A stretch of DNA of 64,000 nt from Micromonospora sp. WMMD980 (GCF_029626035.1 NZ_JARUBE010000003.1:6076001-6140000); one strand, 5' to 3'; shown: positions 26,365-36,027, counted from the stretch's first letter. Numbers and translations: made by a program. Notes: generated by a model from the letters alone, not told the origin.

Positions 26365-27975
26365 GTGCAGGACGCCGCCGACAGCCCCGCGCCGAACCTC
26401 GCCGACCGGCTCCGCCGGGCGGCGACCGACCACGGCGGCCGGGCCGCGCTGCACTGGCGCGACCGGACCCTCTCCTGGTCCGCCCTGGACGCCGCGGTCA
26501 CCGCCACCGCCCACGCGCTGCGCGCCGCCGCGCCGGCGCCCGATCCGACACCGCACCCGCCCCGGGTGGCGGTGGCGTTCGGCAACACGCCCGACTTCGT
26601 GGTCACCTACCTGGCCGTGCTGCGCGCCGGCCTGGTCGCGGTACCGGTCAACCCCACGCTCACCGCCCGGGAACTCCGGCACGTGCTCGCCGACTCCGGC
26701 GCCGCCGTGCTGGTCGGCGCCCCCGAGGTCACCGCCCGGGTGGACACCGCCGACCTACCCACCCTGCGCGCGGTGCACACCACCCCGCCCGTCGCCGCCG
26801 AGGACGCCCCCGCCCGGTTCCCGGAGCGCGGCGGCGAGGACCTGGCCGTCCTGCTCTACACCTCGGGCACCGAGGGTCGGCCCAAGGGCGCGATGCTGTC
26901 GCACCGGGCGTTGGCCGCCAACCACGACCAGGTCGACCGGATCGACCCGCCGGCGGTCGGCGCCGACGACACCGTGCTGCTGGCGCTGCCGCTGTTCCAC
27001 GCGTACGGGCTGAACTCCGGGCTCGGGGCCGTGGTGCGCCACGGCGCCACCGGGGTGCTCGTCGACGAGCCCGGCCCGGACGGCGCGCTCGACGAGATCG
27101 CCCGGCACCGGGTCAGCGTGCTGCTCGGCGTACCGTCGATGTTCCTGGCCTGGGCCGACGCGGGCGCGGCGCTGGCCGGCGTGCGCCTCGCGGTGTGCGG
27201 CGCGGCGCCGCTGCCGCCGGCGGACGGGGCGCGCTTCACCGAGCTGACCGGGCACCCCGTGCACGTCGGCTACGGGCTGACCGAGACCGCGCCGGTGCTC
27301 ACCTCCACGCTCGTCGGCGGCGAGCCGAAGCCCGGCTCGATCGGTCGCCCGCTGCCCGGCGTCGAGCTGCGCCTGGTCGGGGCGGATGGCGGCGAGTTGT
27401 GGCGCGACGGGGTGCCCGCCGCCGAGGCCGACGACGACGGGATGGACCTCTCCGACGACCCGACCGGCACCGACCCCGGGCAGATCGTGGTGCGCGGGAC
27501 GAACCTGTTCACCGGCTACTGGCCGGACGGGCGGGGCGGGCCGGCCCCGGACGGCTGGTGGGCCACCGGCGACGTGGCCTACGCCGACGGCGACGGCGAC
27601 CTCTTCCTGGTCGACCGGCTCGGCGAGCTGATCCTGGTCAACGGCTTCAACGTCTACCCGCACGAGGTCGAGCTGGTGCTCCGGGCCCACCCCGGGGTGG
27701 CCGAGTCGGCCGTCCTGGGGGTGCCGCACCCGCGGACCGGCGAGACTGTCCGGGCGTACGTGGTGCGGGCGGCCGAGGTGTCGGCGGAGGAGTTGCTCGC
27801 CCACTGCGCGCGTAACCTGGCCCGGTTCAAGTGCCCGACCGCCGTCGAGTTCGTCGACGCCCTGCCGTACTCGGCGATCGGGAAGGTGCGCAAGACCGAG
27901 CTGCGCCCGGCGCCCGTGGTGCCGTCGCCGTCGCCGTCGACCGAGATCCGCACGGAGGTACCCGATGTCCAGTGA
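26365..27975 (+). CDS. Acyl-CoA synthetase / AMP-dependent ligase
   Basis: A 536-residue ANL-superfamily enzyme that activates a carboxylic acid through an acyl-adenylate. Motifs in order: LLYTSGTEGRPKGAM (phosphate loop), LPLFHAYGLNSGLG, CGAAPLPP, GYGLTETAPVLTS, GWWATGDVAYADGDGD, VDRLGELILVNGFNVYP and the C-terminal catalytic Lys in YSAIGKVRKTEL. The HAYGLN and NVYP wording suggests a fatty or aryl acid ligase, but the acid is unknown. The frame opens 58 codons earlier, but the GTG at 26365 begins the conserved region. The final 11 bases overlap the glutaredoxin-like gene, indicating co-transcription. Confidence 0.87.
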   Translation: MQDAADSPAPNLADRLRRAATDHGGRAALHWRDRTLSWSALDAAVTATAHALRAAAPAPDPTPHPPRVAVAFGNTPDFVVTYLAVLRAGLVAVPVNPTLTARELRHVLADSGAAVLVGAPEVTARVDTADLPTLRAVHTTPPVAAEDAPARFPERGGEDLAVLLYTSGTEGRPKGAMLSHRALAANHDQVDRIDPPAVGADDTVLLALPLFHAYGLNSGLGAVVRHGATGVLVDEPGPDGALDEIARHRVSVLLGVPSMFLAWADAGAALAGVRLAVCGAAPLPPADGARFTELTGHPVHVGYGLTETAPVLTSTLVGGEPKPGSIGRPLPGVELRLVGADGGELWRDGVPAAEADDDGMDLSDDPTGTDPGQIVVRGTNLFTGYWPDGRGGPAPDGWWATGDVAYADGDGDLFLVDRLGELILVNGFNVYPHEVELVLRAHPGVAESAVLGVPHPRTGETVRAYVVRAAEVSAEELLAHCARNLARFKCPTAVEFVDALPYSAIGKVRKTELRPAPVVPSPSPSTEIRTEVPDVQ

Positions 27976-28219
27976 CCCGCGGCTCATCCTGATCACCCGG
28001 CCCGGCTGCCACCTCTGCGACGACGCGAAGGCGGCGCTCGACCGGGTGGTGGCGGTCACCGGTGACCGCTGGGTGGAGAAGGACGTGACCGGCGACGTCG
28101 AGCTGGAGCGCGACTACGGCGACCGGCTGCCCGTGGTGCTGCTCGACGGCAAGGAGCACGGCTACTGGCGGGTCGAGGAGGACCGGCTGCTGCGGGACCT
28201 GACCACCCCGCAGCTTTAG
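27965..28219 (+). CDS. Glutaredoxin-like (DUF836) thiol-disulfide protein
   Basis: An 84-residue thioredoxin-fold protein with a CxxC redox motif at Cys15-Cys18 (RPGCHLCDDAKAAL) and the cis-proline block DRLPVVLLDGKEHGYW. Size and wording match the DUF836 glutaredoxin-like family, represented at the same position in mycobacteria (Rv0508, remembered). The ATG overlaps the end of the ligase gene by 11 bases. In a mycothiol-using organism its reductant is uncertain. Confidence 0.9.
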   Translation: MSSDPRLILITRPGCHLCDDAKAALDRVVAVTGDRWVEKDVTGDVELERDYGDRLPVVLLDGKEHGYWRVEEDRLLRDLTTPQL

Positions 28220-28232
28220 CTATGGTGCTCGG

Positions 28233-28883
28233 GTGACGAGGACGCGGCGCCACCTGGTGTGGGACTGGAACGGGACCCTGCTCGACGACCTCGACCTGGT
28301 GGTGCGCGCCACCAACGTGGCGTTCGCCAGTGCCGGCGGTCCGGCGGTCAGCGCCGACGAGCACCGGGTGCGGTTCCGCCGGCCGATCGTCGACTACTAC
28401 GCCGAGCTGCTCGGCCGGGCGCTGGACACGGAGGCGTTCGCCACGCTGGACCGGACCTTCCACGACACCTACCGGGCCGGGCTGACCACCTGCGCGCTGA
28501 CCGCCGACGCCACCGCCGCGATCGCCGCCTGGCCGGGCAGCCAGTCGCTGCTGTCCATGTGGTTCCACGACGAGCTGGTGCCCACCGTGCACACCTACGG
28601 CCTGACTCCGCACTTCGACCGGGTGGACGGGCTGCGGGCCACGGTGGGCGACGGGCACAAGGCCGGGTGGCTGGAGAAGCACCTGGCGGAGCTGGGGCTG
28701 CCCGGTCGCGAGGTGGTGCTGATCGGTGACTCGCTGGACGACGCCGACGCGGCGGTGTCCGTCGACGCCCGCTGCGTGCTCTACACCGGCGGCCTCTCCG
28801 ACCCGGCGGTGCTGCGGGCCAGCGGCCATCCGACCGCCGACACCCTCACCGGAGCGGTGACCCTGGCCCGCACCCTCCCCTGA
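28233..28883 (+). CDS. HAD-superfamily phosphatase (phosphoglycolate phosphatase-like)
   Basis: A 216-residue HAD hydrolase. Motif I is HLVWDWNGTLLDDLD, in which the usual second aspartate is Asn13, a variant seen in a recognised branch of the family. Motif III lies at GDGHKAGWLEKHL, and motif IV at VVLIGDSLDDADAA. The all-helical cap lies between about residues 20 and 90. The GTG at 28233 follows TATGGT by six bases, giving a leaderless start separate from the upstream glutaredoxin gene 13 bp away. The substrate is unknown. Confidence 0.85.
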   Translation: MTRTRRHLVWDWNGTLLDDLDLVVRATNVAFASAGGPAVSADEHRVRFRRPIVDYYAELLGRALDTEAFATLDRTFHDTYRAGLTTCALTADATAAIAAWPGSQSLLSMWFHDELVPTVHTYGLTPHFDRVDGLRATVGDGHKAGWLEKHLAELGLPGREVVLIGDSLDDADAAVSVDARCVLYTGGLSDPAVLRASGHPTADTLTGAVTLARTLP

Positions 28884-28921
28884 CTGCCCGCGGCTCGTCG
28901 GGCAACCGGCCGCGAACGGGG

Positions 28922-29578
28922 TCAGGCGCGCAGGTGGGCCAGGACGGCCAGCACCCGGCGGTGGTGGGTGGTGGCGTCCGGCGGCAGGTCCAGCTTGGTG
29001 AAGATGTTGCGGACGTGCTTCTCGACCGCGCCGTCGCTGACCACCAGCGCCCGGGCGATCGCGGTGTTCGAGCGCCCCTCGGCCATCAGCGCCAGCACCT
29101 CGCGCTCGCGCGGGGTCAGCGCCGCCAGCGGATCGTCGCGCCGACGCCGCACCAGGAGCTGGCTGATCACCTCCGGGTCGAGCACCGTCCCGCCGGTGGC
29201 CACCCGGGCCAGCCCGTCCAGGAACTCGTCGATCGCGGCCACCCGGTCCTTGAGCAGGTAGCCGATGCCGCCGCCGGCGCCGCCCGCGGTGTCCAGCAGG
29301 TCGTCGGCGTAGGAGACCTCGACGTACTGCGAGAGCACCAGGATCGGGGTGCCCGGCACCCGGCGGCGGGCCTCCACCGCCGCGCGCAGCCCCTCGTCGG
29401 TGTGCGAGGGCGGCATCCGCACGTCCACCACCGAGATGTCCGGCCGGTGCGCCAACACGGCCTCGACCAGGGCGTCCCCGTCACCGACGGCCGCCACCAC
29501 CTCGTGCCCGGACTCGGTCAGCAGCCGGATCAGCCCCTCCCGGAGCAGTACGGCGTCGTCCGCGATCACCACCCGCAT
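28922..29578 (-). CDS. NarL/LuxR-family response regulator
   Basis: A 218-residue regulator: receiver domain with VVIADDAVLLREGL at the start and phospho-acceptor Asp52 in SVVDVRMPP, Lys in YLLKDRVAAI, then a LuxR-type HTH LTPREREVLALMAEGRSN with AVEKHVRNIFTKL. The ATG at 29578 begins directly at the receiver domain. An in-frame GTG at 29653 overlaps the kinase stop (GTGA) and would add 25 non-conserved residues, so coupling may favour the longer form. It pairs with the sensor kinase encoded just upstream. The signal and target genes are unknown. Confidence 0.92.
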   Translation of the reverse strand: MRVVIADDAVLLREGLIRLLTESGHEVVAAVGDGDALVEAVLAHRPDISVVDVRMPPSHTDEGLRAAVEARRRVPGTPILVLSQYVEVSYADDLLDTAGGAGGGIGYLLKDRVAAIDEFLDGLARVATGGTVLDPEVISQLLVRRRRDDPLAALTPREREVLALMAEGRSNTAIARALVVSDGAVEKHVRNIFTKLDLPPDATTHHRRVLAVLAHLRA

Positions 29579-29649
29579 GGGTCCGGTGTCTATCACGTCC
29601 GGGTCCCACGGTGGGGTCTCCGCCGGGCCGGGAGCGTCGCCGGCGGACG

Positions 29650-30939
29650 TCACCGGGGCAGTTCGGCGTGGATCCGGGTCGGCCCGCCGGCCGGGCTGTG
29701 CACCGCCAGCGTGCCGCCGGCCGCCCGGACCCGGTCGGCGATGCCGCTGAGGCCGTGCCCCTTGGCCAGGTGCGCGCCGCCGACCCCGTCGTCGTGGACG
29801 CTGATCTCCAGCCGGCCCACCTTCCGGGTCACCTCCACCCGGCAGGCGCCGGCCCGACTGTGCTTGGCCACGTTCGTCAGCGCCTCGGCCACCACGAAGT
29901 AGGAGGTGCTCTCCAGCCCCGGGTCGAGCCGTCCGCCGACGGTGCCCAACTCGTCGTCGACCACCAGCTCGGTCGGCGCCAGGGCCTGGGCGGCGAGCGC
30001 GGCGAGCGCGCTCGGCAGGCCCCGGTCGACCAGGATCGGCGGCGCGATGCCCCGGGAGAGGGCGCGCAGCTCGTCGAGCGTCTCCCGGGTCTGGGCGACC
30101 GCCTCGTCCAGGGTGCGCCGGGCCGCGTCCGGGTCGGCGGCGAGCTGCTGGCGGGCCCGGCCCAGGTCCATGGCGAGCCGGACCAGGCGCTGCTGTGGCC
30201 CGTCGTGGATGTCGCGCTCCAGCCGGCGCAGCGCGGACGCCTCGGCCGACGCGGCGGCCCGCTTCTGCTCCTCCAGCGTGACGATCCGTTGCCGCATCTC
30301 GGCCACGCCGGTGAGCAGGGAGTACGCCAGGGCGGCCTGGACCCGGGCCAGGGCCCGCGCGACCAGGGGGAGGGTGAGCAGGGCGAACAGCCCGATCGCG
30401 GTGTTCAGCGCGATCCGCGCTCCGGTCCCGTCGCCCATCCCGAGGAGCTGGCTCAGGTCCTGGTCGTCCGGGCCACGGGGGATGGCCCAGTCGTACGCGC
30501 CGTAGAGCGTGCCGGTCAGCGCCAGCGCCCACCACACCAGCATCAGCACGAACGTGGGCAACGCCACCACCAGCCGGAGGAAGGCGTGCAGCAGGTCGAG
30601 CCAGGACTGCGGGTCGCGCATCGGGGTGAACACCCGCCGCCAGAAGCCGGCGCCCCGCGCCGGCGTCAGATAGACCGGGCGGACCCGGGGCCGCGCGAGC
30701 ACCCCGGGGAGCCGGAGCCGTTCCAGGTCGGCCAGCCCGCGGGCGGCGTAGAGCACGCCGGCGAGGACCGGCAGGCCGAGCGTGGTGACCAGCAGGCCGG
30801 CGGTGAGTGAGATCCCCGCCACGGCGAGCACGAAGCCGATGACCGCCAGCGGGAGGCTGAAGAGCACGTAGCCGGTGTCGCGGGTGAGCTGACGGAGGAA
30901 ACCGCGGGCGGGCGAGGCGGGGACGGGAAGGGCGGCCAT
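29650..30939 (-). CDS. NarL-type sensor histidine kinase
   Basis: A 429-residue membrane kinase. Four hydrophobic segments (about 23-45, 48-66, 120-145, 178-200) form a DUF4118-free sensor of the PF13796 type found in actinomycetes. A short coiled coil (215-240) leads to HisKA_3 with His245 in LERDIHDGPQQR, then an HATPase with EALTNVAKHS, ISVHDDGVGG and GHGLSGIADRV. The ATG at 30939 lies six bases after TAGCCT on the minus strand, a leaderless start. The response regulator follows and overlaps. It lies between the ligase-HAD block and rex, with no link to redox control visible. Confidence 0.9.
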   Translation of the reverse strand: MAALPVPASPARGFLRQLTRDTGYVLFSLPLAVIGFVLAVAGISLTAGLLVTTLGLPVLAGVLYAARGLADLERLRLPGVLARPRVRPVYLTPARGAGFWRRVFTPMRDPQSWLDLLHAFLRLVVALPTFVLMLVWWALALTGTLYGAYDWAIPRGPDDQDLSQLLGMGDGTGARIALNTAIGLFALLTLPLVARALARVQAALAYSLLTGVAEMRQRIVTLEEQKRAAASAEASALRRLERDIHDGPQQRLVRLAMDLGRARQQLAADPDAARRTLDEAVAQTRETLDELRALSRGIAPPILVDRGLPSALAALAAQALAPTELVVDDELGTVGGRLDPGLESTSYFVVAEALTNVAKHSRAGACRVEVTRKVGRLEISVHDDGVGGAHLAKGHGLSGIADRVRAAGGTLAVHSPAGGPTRIHAELPR

Positions 30940-31331
30940 GGTTCGAGGCTATGGGCGTGGCGGAGCCCGGCCCATCCCGCTCGCCGGCCTCTCCCGGGTG
31001 GGGTTCTCCCTACTCCGGAACGTGAGCCGCGCCTCGCCCACGCCGATCACGGAGCGCTACCGGGCGCGCGCGATTGGTCAGAGAAGTCTGGATTGAGCAA
31101 TAATCGCCACGCGCCGCGGAGGAAGCGCGGTTTATCGATCTTGTAGGAATGGAGGAGCAGGTGGAGCCGCGTCGCGAGTCATCAAGATCGCGATTTGTGC
31201 ACCTCTTCACAAGCGCCTACTCTGTAGTTCCGACGCGCCCTGCTAGCACAGCCGGCAACATCGGTCGCCAGCGGGAGTCCCGAAACGGCCGGCCCCCGAC
31301 GCCGGTCGAGGATCGCACCGCACGGAGTCTC
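30940..31331. other. 392-bp gap containing the rex promoter and long 5' leader
   Basis: The left part holds the leaderless promoter of the minus-strand kinase. An AT-richer stretch lies at 31070-31150. The rex promoter and Rex operator lie at 31195-31223, leaving a leader of about 100 nt before the rex ATG. An in-frame extension of rex back to 31149 exists but crosses the promoter and is not accepted. Confidence 0.6.
31195..31212. promoter_or_regulatory. Rex operator (ROP) in the rex-hem promoter
   Basis: TTGTGCACCTCTTCACAA matches the remembered Rex consensus TTGTGAAN4TTCACAA at 13 of 14 defined positions. Its first six bases can serve as the -35 box (TTGTGC), with TACTCT at 31218-31223 as the -10 box 17 bp away. 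Bound Rex would block polymerase, so rex and the downstream hem genes should respond to NADH/NAD+. Confidence 0.88.
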
Positions 31332-32102
31332 ATGAGTCAGCACCGTCCTTCTGGCGCGCCCGGCCGCACCGGTGCCGTACCGGCGCTACCGGAGCTGCCC
31401 GAGGCGACCGTGTCCCGGCTCCCGGAATACCTGCGCGCGCTGCACACGCTCGCCGACTCCGGTCACGAGACCGTGTCCAGCGAGGGCCTGGCCAGCGCCG
31501 TCGGCGTCAACTCCGCCAAGCTCCGCAAGGACCTCTCCCACCTCGGCTCGTACGGCACCCGGGGCGTCGGCTACGACGTCGCGCTGCTGATCGACCAGAT
31601 CTCCTCGGTGCTCGGGCTCACCCAGTGCCGGGCCGTCGCGCTGGTCGGCGTGGGTAATCTCGGCCACGCCCTGGCCGGCTACGACGGCTTCGCCAGCCGG
31701 GGCTTCCGGATCGCCGCGCTGCTCGACGCCGACCCCTCCCGGGTCGGCGAGGAGATCCACGGCCTGGTCGTCCGGCACGTCCACGAGCTGCCCCGGGTGG
31801 TCGCCGAGGAGTCGATAGCGATCGGCGTGATCGCCACCCCGGCGCCGGCCGCCCAGGCGGTCGCCGACCAGCTCGTCGCCGTCGGCGTGACGAGCATCCT
31901 CAACTTCGCGCCGTGCGTACTCTCGGTCCCGGAGGGGGTCGACGTGCGCAAGGTCGACCTTGCGATCGAGCTGCAGATCCTCTCCTTCCACGAGCATCGC
32001 AAGGCGTCGCTGACCGCGCTGCCCGCCACCGGCGGGACCGGCCTCACCGCCCTGCCCGGCGGGCTCGCCACCCCCGACACCCAGGAGGCGATCGGCACGT
32101 GA
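31332..32102 (+). CDS. rex: Redox-sensing transcriptional repressor Rex
   Basis: A 256-residue NADH-sensing repressor. The N-terminal winged helix contains RLPEYLRALHTLADSG and GVNSAKLRKDLSHLGSYG. The C-terminal Rossmann domain binds NAD(H) through VALVGVGNLGHAL (GVGNLG at 106-111) and ends with the domain-swapped helix HEHRKASL. The ATG at 31332 has a GGAG ribosome site. It leads an operon with hemA (GTGA overlap) and hemCDB, the same arrangement as Streptomyces SCO3320-3316. The operator in its promoter implies autoregulation and induction when NADH rises under oxygen limitation. Confidence 0.95.
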   Translation: MSQHRPSGAPGRTGAVPALPELPEATVSRLPEYLRALHTLADSGHETVSSEGLASAVGVNSAKLRKDLSHLGSYGTRGVGYDVALLIDQISSVLGLTQCRAVALVGVGNLGHALAGYDGFASRGFRIAALLDADPSRVGEEIHGLVVRHVHELPRVVAEESIAIGVIATPAPAAQAVADQLVAVGVTSILNFAPCVLSVPEGVDVRKVDLAIELQILSFHEHRKASLTALPATGGTGLTALPGGLATPDTQEAIGT

Positions 32103-33472
32103 AACTGCTCGTCGTCGGCGCGTCCTACCGCACCGCCCCGGTCGCCGCCCTGGAACGACTGGCCGTCCCGCCCGCGGATCTCACCCGCACGCTGGACCGG
32201 CTCGTCGCCCAGCCGTACGTCGCCGAGGCCGTCCTCGTCTCCACCTGCAACCGGGTGGAGGTCTACGCCGCCGTCTCCGGGTTCCACGGTGGGCTCGGCG
32301 ACATCTGCGCGGTCCTGGCCGAGCAGGCCGACTGCCCGCCGGCGGCGCTCGCCGGTCACCTCTACGTGCACTACGACGCCGCCGCCGTCGACCACGTCTT
32401 CCGGGTCGCCGCCGGGCTCGACTCGATGGTGGTCGGCGAGGCGCAGATCCTCGGGCAGCTCCGGGACGCCTACCACTTCGCCGGCGGCGCCGACACGGCC
32501 GGGCGGCTGCTGCACGAGCTGATGCAGCAGGCGCTGCGGGTCGGCAAGCGCGCCCACGCCGAGACCGACATCGACCGGGCCGGGCAGAGCGTGGTCACCG
32601 CCGCGCTCGACCTCGCCGCCGACCTGCTCCACGGCGACCTGGCCGGCCGAACCGCCATGGTGGTCGGCGCCGGGGCGATGGGCTCGCTGGGTGTGGCCAC
32701 CCTGTCCCGCCTGGGCGCCGGCCCGCTCACCGTCACCAACCGGGGCGCCGCCCGCGCCGTCCGGCTCGCCGAGTCCTACGGCGCGACCGCCGTGCCGATG
32801 GCCGACCTGGTCGAGGCGCTCTCCACGGTGGACGTCGTGGTCGCCGCCACCGCCGCCACCGAGGCCGTGCTCACCCGCGACGTGGTGACCCGGGCGCTGG
32901 CCCGCCGGGACGCCGACCGGGGTCCGCTGGTCCTGCTCGACCTGGCCGTCCCGCGCGACGTCGAGGCGGGCGTGGCCGAGCTGCCGGGCGTCGAGGTGAT
33001 CGACATCGACCGGATGGCAGGCGTCCTCGCCGACGGGCCGGCCGCGGCCGGCGCCGCCGAGGTCGGCCGGATCGTCGCCGGCGAGGTCGAGGCGTTCCTG
33101 AGCTGGCTGCGCGGCGCCGACGTGGCACCGACCGTGGCCGCCCTGCGCGGCCGGGCCGACGACGTGGTGACCGCCGAGCTGCGCCGGCTCGGCCAGCGCC
33201 GCCCCGACCTCAGCGACGACCAGCGCGCCGAGGTCGCCCGCACCGTGCACCGGGTCGTGCAGCGGCTGCTGCACCAGCCGACCGTACGGGTCCGCCAGCT
33301 CGCCGCCGAGCCCGGCGGCGACCAGTACGCGGCCCTGCTGCGCGAGCTGTTCGACCTGGAAGTTCCGCAGACGTCCCCGGTCGACACCGTCCCCGACGTG
33401 GTCGCCACCGACCTCGACGGCCGCTCGTCGTTCGACGCGGCCGACGTCCCGCCCACCGGAGGTGCGCGATGA
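32099..33472 (+). CDS. hemA: Glutamyl-tRNA reductase
   Basis: Reduces glutamyl-tRNA(Glu) to glutamate-1-semialdehyde, the entry step of C5 tetrapyrrole synthesis. The protein has 457 residues with the catalytic Cys50 in VLVSTCNRVEVY, the catalytic-domain block FRVAAGLDSMVVGEAQILGQ, the NADPH-binding AMVVGAGAMGSLG and LLDLAVPRDVE, and a C-terminal dimerisation helix. The GTG start overlaps the rex stop, with AGGAGG upstream, so translation is coupled to rex. Downstream it overlaps hemC by ATGA. Confident. Confidence 0.96.
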   Translation: MKLLVVGASYRTAPVAALERLAVPPADLTRTLDRLVAQPYVAEAVLVSTCNRVEVYAAVSGFHGGLGDICAVLAEQADCPPAALAGHLYVHYDAAAVDHVFRVAAGLDSMVVGEAQILGQLRDAYHFAGGADTAGRLLHELMQQALRVGKRAHAETDIDRAGQSVVTAALDLAADLLHGDLAGRTAMVVGAGAMGSLGVATLSRLGAGPLTVTNRGAARAVRLAESYGATAVPMADLVEALSTVDVVVAATAATEAVLTRDVVTRALARRDADRGPLVLLDLAVPRDVEAGVAELPGVEVIDIDRMAGVLADGPAAAGAAEVGRIVAGEVEAFLSWLRGADVAPTVAALRGRADDVVTAELRRLGQRRPDLSDDQRAEVARTVHRVVQRLLHQPTVRVRQLAAEPGGDQYAALLRELFDLEVPQTSPVDTVPDVVATDLDGRSSFDAADVPPTGGAR

Positions 33473-34437
33473 CCGCCCCCCTGCGCCTCGGCACCCGGGG
33501 CAGCACCCTGGCGATGGCCCAGTCCGGCCACGTGGCCGAGGCCCTCACCGCGGCCACCGGCCGCCCGGTCGAGCTGGTCGAGGTGGTGACCGCCGGCGAT
33601 CGCTCCACCGCCCCGGTGCAGCGGCTCGGCGTCGGCGTCTTCGTCTCCGCGCTGCGCGACGCGCTGACCGCCCGGAAGATCGACTTCGCGGTCCACTCGT
33701 ACAAGGACCTGCCCACCGCGGCGGCACCCGGCCTGCACATCGCTGCGGTGCCGCCCCGGCAGGACCCGCGCGACGCGCTCGTCGCCACGGACGGCCGTAC
33801 GCTCGCCGAGCTGCCGCCCGGCGCGCGGATCGGCACCGGCGCGCTGCGCCGGATCGCCCAGCTGCACGCGCTGGGCATGCAGTTCGAGGTCACCCCGATC
33901 CGGGGCAACATCGACACCCGGCTCGGCCGGGTGCTCGGCGAGGACGCCGACCTCGACGCCGTCGTGCTGGCCCGGGCCGGGCTCGCCCGGATCGGTCGCG
34001 CCGACGCCATCACCGAGACGCTCGACCCGATGCTCATGCTGCCCGCGCCCGCCCAGGGCGCGCTCGCCGTCGAGTGCCGGGCCGACGACCACGACCTGGT
34101 CGAGCTGCTCGCGCGGCTCGATCACGCGCCGTCCCGCGCCGCGGTCACCGCGGAACGGGCGCTGCTGGCCACCCTGGAGGCCGGGTGCAGCGCACCCGTG
34201 GCCGCCTACGGCGAACTCGCCGAGGGTGAGACCGGTGAGGAGATCTACCTGCGCGGTGCGGTGATCAGCCCGGACGGTTCCCGTGACCTCCGACTGTCCC
34301 GCACCGGAACGCCCGCCGACGCGGCGGAGATCGGCAAGGCACTCGCCGCCGAACTCCTCGAACTCGGCGCCGACTCGATCCTCGGCCAAGAAGGACACGC
34401 CGGCCCGGGGACCCAGCAACTTGGGAGCACAGAATGA
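33469..34437 (+). CDS. hemC: Porphobilinogen deaminase (hydroxymethylbilane synthase)
   Basis: Polymerises four porphobilinogens to hydroxymethylbilane. The 322-residue protein shows LRLGTRGSTLAMAQ at the start, catalytic Asp80 in VHSYKDLPT, GTGALRRIAQL, PIRGNIDTRL and Cys240 in LEAGCSAPVAA, which carries the dipyrromethane cofactor. The ATG overlaps the hemA stop and the gene overlaps the next by ATGA, so the enzymes are made together. Slightly extended C-terminus ending [11 protein letters not shown]. Confidence 0.96.
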   Translation: MTAPLRLGTRGSTLAMAQSGHVAEALTAATGRPVELVEVVTAGDRSTAPVQRLGVGVFVSALRDALTARKIDFAVHSYKDLPTAAAPGLHIAAVPPRQDPRDALVATDGRTLAELPPGARIGTGALRRIAQLHALGMQFEVTPIRGNIDTRLGRVLGEDADLDAVVLARAGLARIGRADAITETLDPMLMLPAPAQGALAVECRADDHDLVELLARLDHAPSRAAVTAERALLATLEAGCSAPVAAYGELAEGETGEEIYLRGAVISPDGSRDLRLSRTGTPADAAEIGKALAAELLELGADSILGQEGHAGPGTQQLGSTE

Positions 34438-36014
34438 CCCGCACCCGTAAGCCCGTAGGCCGGATCGCTTTCGTCGGGGCCGGCCCCGGCGACCCGGGCC
34501 TGCTGACCCGCCGGGCGCTCGACGCCCTGGTCGAGGCCGACCACGTGGTGTACGACCGGGGAGTCCCCGAGTCGCTGCTCACCCACGTCCGCGCCCAGGC
34601 CAGATCGGACGCCGAGTTCAGCCCCGCCGAGGGCGTGCCGGGGGACGTGGCGAAGGTGCTGATCTCCGCGGCCCGCTCCGGCCAGAACGCCGTGCACCTG
34701 GTCGCCGGCGACCCGTTCGGTCACGACTCGGTGGTCAAGGAGGTGCAGGCGGTCGCGCGCACCGCCGCGCACTTCGAGGTGGTGCCGGGCGTCGGCCAGG
34801 CCGAGGGCGTCGCCACGTACGCGGGCGTCCCGCTGCCGGGCGTCCGTACCGCCGCCGACGTCGAGGACGTCACCACGCTGGACTTCGACGCGCTCGCCGC
34901 GGCCGTGGGCCGGGGCTCGCTGGCGCTCGCGGTGGACGCCGGTGACCTGGCCGCGGTCCGGGACGGGCTGCTGGCCGCCGGCGTCGACGGCGCCACCGCG
35001 GTCGGGGTGACCGGCGACGGCACCGGCGAGACGCAGTACACCACCACGTCGAGCGTGGACTCCTTCGTCGCGGCGGCGCTCGGCTTCACCGGCCGCGTCG
35101 TGCTCACCGTCGGCGCGGGCGTCACCGACCGCGACAAGCTGAGCTGGTGGGAGAACCGCCCGCTGTACGGCTGGAAGGTGCTGGTGCCCCGCACCAAGGA
35201 GCAGGCCGGGGCGATGAGCGCGCGGTTGCGCGCGTACGGGGCGATCCCGTGCGAGGTGCCGACCATCGCGGTCGAGCCGCCGCGCACCCCGGCCCAGATG
35301 GAGCGCGCGGTCAAGGGCCTGGTCGACGGCCGGTACGCCTGGGTGATCTTCACTTCGGTGAACGCGGTCCGGGCGGTCTGGGAGAAGTTCGGCGAGCACG
35401 GCCTGGACGCCCGGCACTTCGGCGGCGTCAAGATCGCCTGTATCGGCGAGGCGACCGCGGACGCGGTCCGCGCGTTCGGCATCCAGCCGGAGCTGGTCCC
35501 CGCCGGGGAGCAGTCCTCCGAGGGCCTGCTGGCCGAGTTCTCGCCGCACGACGAGATCCTCGACCCGGTCGGCCGGGTGCTGCTGCCCCGGGCCGACATC
35601 GCCACCGAGACGCTGGCCGCCGGCCTCACCGAGCGCGGCTGGGAGGTCGACGACGTGACCGCGTACCGGACCGTGCGGGCGGCGCCGCCGCCGGCCGAGA
35701 TCCGCGACGCGATCAAGTCGGGCGGGTTCGACGCGGTGCTCTTCACCTCGTCCTCCACGGTCCGGAACCTGGTCGGCATCGCCGGGAAGCCGCACGCGCG
35801 TACCGTTGTTGCCGTCATCGGGCCCAAGACGGCGGAGACCGCGACGGAGTTCGGCCTGCGGGTCGACGTGCAGCCGCCGCACGCCTCGGTGCCCGACCTG
35901 GTGGAGGCGCTCGCCGCCTACGCCGTCGAGCTGCGCGAGAAGCTCGCCGCCATGCCGGCGAAGCAGCGTCGTGGCTCGAAGGTGCAGGGGCCGACCGCCC
36001 TGAGGTTCCGCTGA
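34434..36014 (+). CDS. hemD: Bifunctional uroporphyrinogen-III C-methyltransferase / uroporphyrinogen-III synthase
   Basis: A 526-residue fusion. The N-terminal part (about 8-245) is an SAM-dependent SUMT-type methyltransferase: [32 protein letters not shown] and [11 protein letters not shown]. The C-terminal part (about 250-515) is uroporphyrinogen-III synthase: [51 protein letters not shown] and [15 protein letters not shown]. Such fusions are normal in actinobacteria (Rv0511 by position). It closes the hydroxymethylbilane ring and could also lead to sirohaem or cobalamin precursors, though some SUMT halves in this fusion may be inactive. It starts in an ATGA overlap with hemC. Confidence 0.93.
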   Translation: MTRTRKPVGRIAFVGAGPGDPGLLTRRALDALVEADHVVYDRGVPESLLTHVRAQARSDAEFSPAEGVPGDVAKVLISAARSGQNAVHLVAGDPFGHDSVVKEVQAVARTAAHFEVVPGVGQAEGVATYAGVPLPGVRTAADVEDVTTLDFDALAAAVGRGSLALAVDAGDLAAVRDGLLAAGVDGATAVGVTGDGTGETQYTTTSSVDSFVAAALGFTGRVVLTVGAGVTDRDKLSWWENRPLYGWKVLVPRTKEQAGAMSARLRAYGAIPCEVPTIAVEPPRTPAQMERAVKGLVDGRYAWVIFTSVNAVRAVWEKFGEHGLDARHFGGVKIACIGEATADAVRAFGIQPELVPAGEQSSEGLLAEFSPHDEILDPVGRVLLPRADIATETLAAGLTERGWEVDDVTAYRTVRAAPPPAEIRDAIKSGGFDAVLFTSSSTVRNLVGIAGKPHARTVVAVIGPKTAETATEFGLRVDVQPPHASVPDLVEALAAYAVELREKLAAMPAKQRRGSKVQGPTALRFR

Positions 36015-36027
36015 CAGGAGGCACCCC

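Noticed and set aside
31149..31331. N-terminal extension of Rex by 61 codons
   Set aside because: The extension crosses the Rex operator and -10 box. The ATG at 31332 has a ribosome site and begins at the usual Rex N-terminus.
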